A DNA stretch of 5,750 nt, taken from positions 1 through 5,750 of the forward strand of contig JAAXIL010000145.1 of NCBI GenBank assembly GCA_012270355.1, given 5' to 3'. Both the position numbers and the translations under genes were made by a program. Positions 5,062 through 5,750 of the stretch are shown here, piece by piece (the first letter of the stretch is position 1; every line of letters starts with the position of its first letter). Below the pieces are notes generated by a model, which was given only the letters and a program-made list of their open reading frames with translations, ran no database searches and was not told the DNA's origin. Source of the DNA: Psychrobacter sp. GTDB lineage: Bacteria; Pseudomonadota; Gammaproteobacteria; Pseudomonadales; Moraxellaceae.

Positions 5062-5307
5062 TCGCCTATATGCTATGTGTCGTTAGTCACACCAGACTGA
5101 TGACTTTTTGAAGTTTTACACTATTTACATCTTATATTGTGCATGGGTTAGGTGATAAGCGTTTATAGTCATAGTTTTTATGATAAAGCCATCATACCGC
5201 CGTGCAGTAAGGCTGGCTGATACTAACTGCTTAATTTGTTTAGAAGTGCATATTATTTAGCAGTACGGTATGAATGCCAGATTACCCTGAAGAAAAGGAA
5301 AATTGTT
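5062..5307 (+). other. Long structured rpsL-rpsG spacer, candidate S7 autoregulatory region
   Basis: The spacer is 246 bases, longer than the roughly 100 bases between these genes in E. coli, and holds no ORF I can support. Its first part has a weak stem AGTCA (5085-5089) / TGACT (5101-5105) running into five T, possibly an attenuator. The second part can fold into a closed domain: TCATACCG (5192-5199) pairs perfectly with CGGTATGA (5266-5273). Inside, GCAGT (5204-5208) can pair with ACTGC (5226-5230), or alternatively ACTGCT (5226-5231) with AGCAGT (5259-5264); the two inner pairings exclude each other. A separate hairpin TATGAT (5179-5184) / ATCATA (5191-5196) competes with the outer stem. 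In E. coli, ribosomal protein S7 binds the rpsL-rpsG spacer to repress its own translation; equating this domain with that site is my inference. Confidence 0.45.
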
Positions 5308-5750
5308 ATGCCAAGACGTCGCGTCATTGCCGCTCGTGAAATCCTACCAGATCCAAAGTTTGGTAGCCAAACCATCGCCAAATTCATCAACCACGTGATG
5401 GTTGATGGCAAAAAATCAACTGCTGAACGCATTGTTTATGGGGCACTCGACCAAGTTAAACAAAAGCGTGACATCGAAGACCCTGTCGATTTCTTTGAAG
5501 AAGTGTTAGAAAACGTTCGCCCAATGGTTGAGGTGAAAGCCCGCCGTGTGGGTGGTGCTACCTACCAAGTGCCCACTGAAGTACGCCCCTCCCGTCGTAC
5601 CGCATTGGCAATGCGTTGGCTAGCTGATGCTGCTTCTAAGCGTTCTGAGAAATCAATGGCGTTACGTTTGGCAGGTGAACTAAACGATGCGGCAGACGGC
5701 AAAGGTGCTGCCATGAAAAAACGTGATGAAGTTCACCGTATGGCTGATGC
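5308..5750 (+). CDS. rpsG: Small ribosomal subunit protein uS7, 3' end beyond the window
   Basis: The frame runs from ATG 5308 to the window edge, giving 147 complete codons; S7 is usually about 156 residues, so only the last few and the stop codon are missing. The sequence is typical: [20 protein letters not shown] at the start, [21 protein letters not shown] (24-44), the beta-hairpin region [21 protein letters not shown] (74-94) that contacts the mRNA exit and E-site area, then [11 protein letters not shown] (99-109) and [10 protein letters not shown] (137-146). S7 nucleates assembly of the 30S head by binding the 3' major domain of 16S rRNA. AAGGA (5295-5299) lies 8 bases before the ATG. 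It is the second gene of the str operon and, by analogy with E. coli, the probable regulator of translation from this point on. Confidence 0.98.
   Translation, partial: MPRRRVIAAREILPDPKFGSQTIAKFINHVMVDGKKSTAERIVYGALDQVKQKRDIEDPVDFFEEVLENVRPMVEVKARRVGGATYQVPTEVRPSRRTALAMRWLADAASKRSEKSMALRLAGELNDAADGKGAAMKKRDEVHRMAD

Noticed and set aside
5108..5138. Possible internal promoter for rpsG (TTGAAG, 19 bp, TATATT)
   Set aside because: The spacing is too long and the -35 match poor; transcription from the rpsL promoter is the simpler explanation.

Overview
The window reads as ordinary chromosomal core DNA of a gammaproteobacterium, most likely a member of the Moraxellaceae (Moraxella, Psychrobacter or Acinetobacter relatives). 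The near-complete S12 and S7 ribosomal proteins carry the strongest signal: S12 has the [11 protein letters not shown] start and AKKPKA end that I associate with that family. The other products (HemW, YebC, a Tas-like aldo/keto reductase, FkpB) are common in gammaproteobacteria. I see no insertion sequence, integrase, phage gene, CRISPR array, tRNA or rRNA.

Layout. Positions 1-283 (+) hold the C-terminal end of hemW. A minus-strand terminator faces it, followed by two short entericidin-like lipoprotein genes on the minus strand (363-503 and 731-1039). The second has a tail of Gln-Tyr-Pro repeats and lies 10 bp downstream of yebC (1050-1799, -), so it is probably cotranscribed with it. yebC diverges from a voltage-gated potassium-channel-like gene (1831-2733, +). 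The channel converges with a Tas-like aldo/keto reductase (2788-3828, -), which lies downstream of an FkpB-type prolyl isomerase (3976-4482, -). A 204-bp divergent spacer separates fkpB from the str operon: rpsL (4687-5061, +), a long 246-bp spacer, and rpsG (5308 to beyond the window edge, +).

How the genes relate. There is no single pathway. rpsL and rpsG form the start of the ribosomal str operon (fusA and tuf would be expected next). YebC acts on translation and FkpB on protein folding. The two lipoproteins are probably small outer-membrane-anchored products. I did not find a convincing undescribed multi-gene system. The points most worth following are non-coding: a folded rpsL-rpsG spacer that could be the S7 autoregulatory site, an inverted repeat at the predicted rpsL transcription start, and an inverted-repeat cluster between the two lipoprotein genes. 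Among proteins, the repeat-tailed lipoprotein behind yebC and the zinc-ribbon tail of the channel stand out. No gene-free stretch exceeds 300 bp; the spacers of 200 bp or more are 504-730, 4483-4686 and 5062-5307, each described below.
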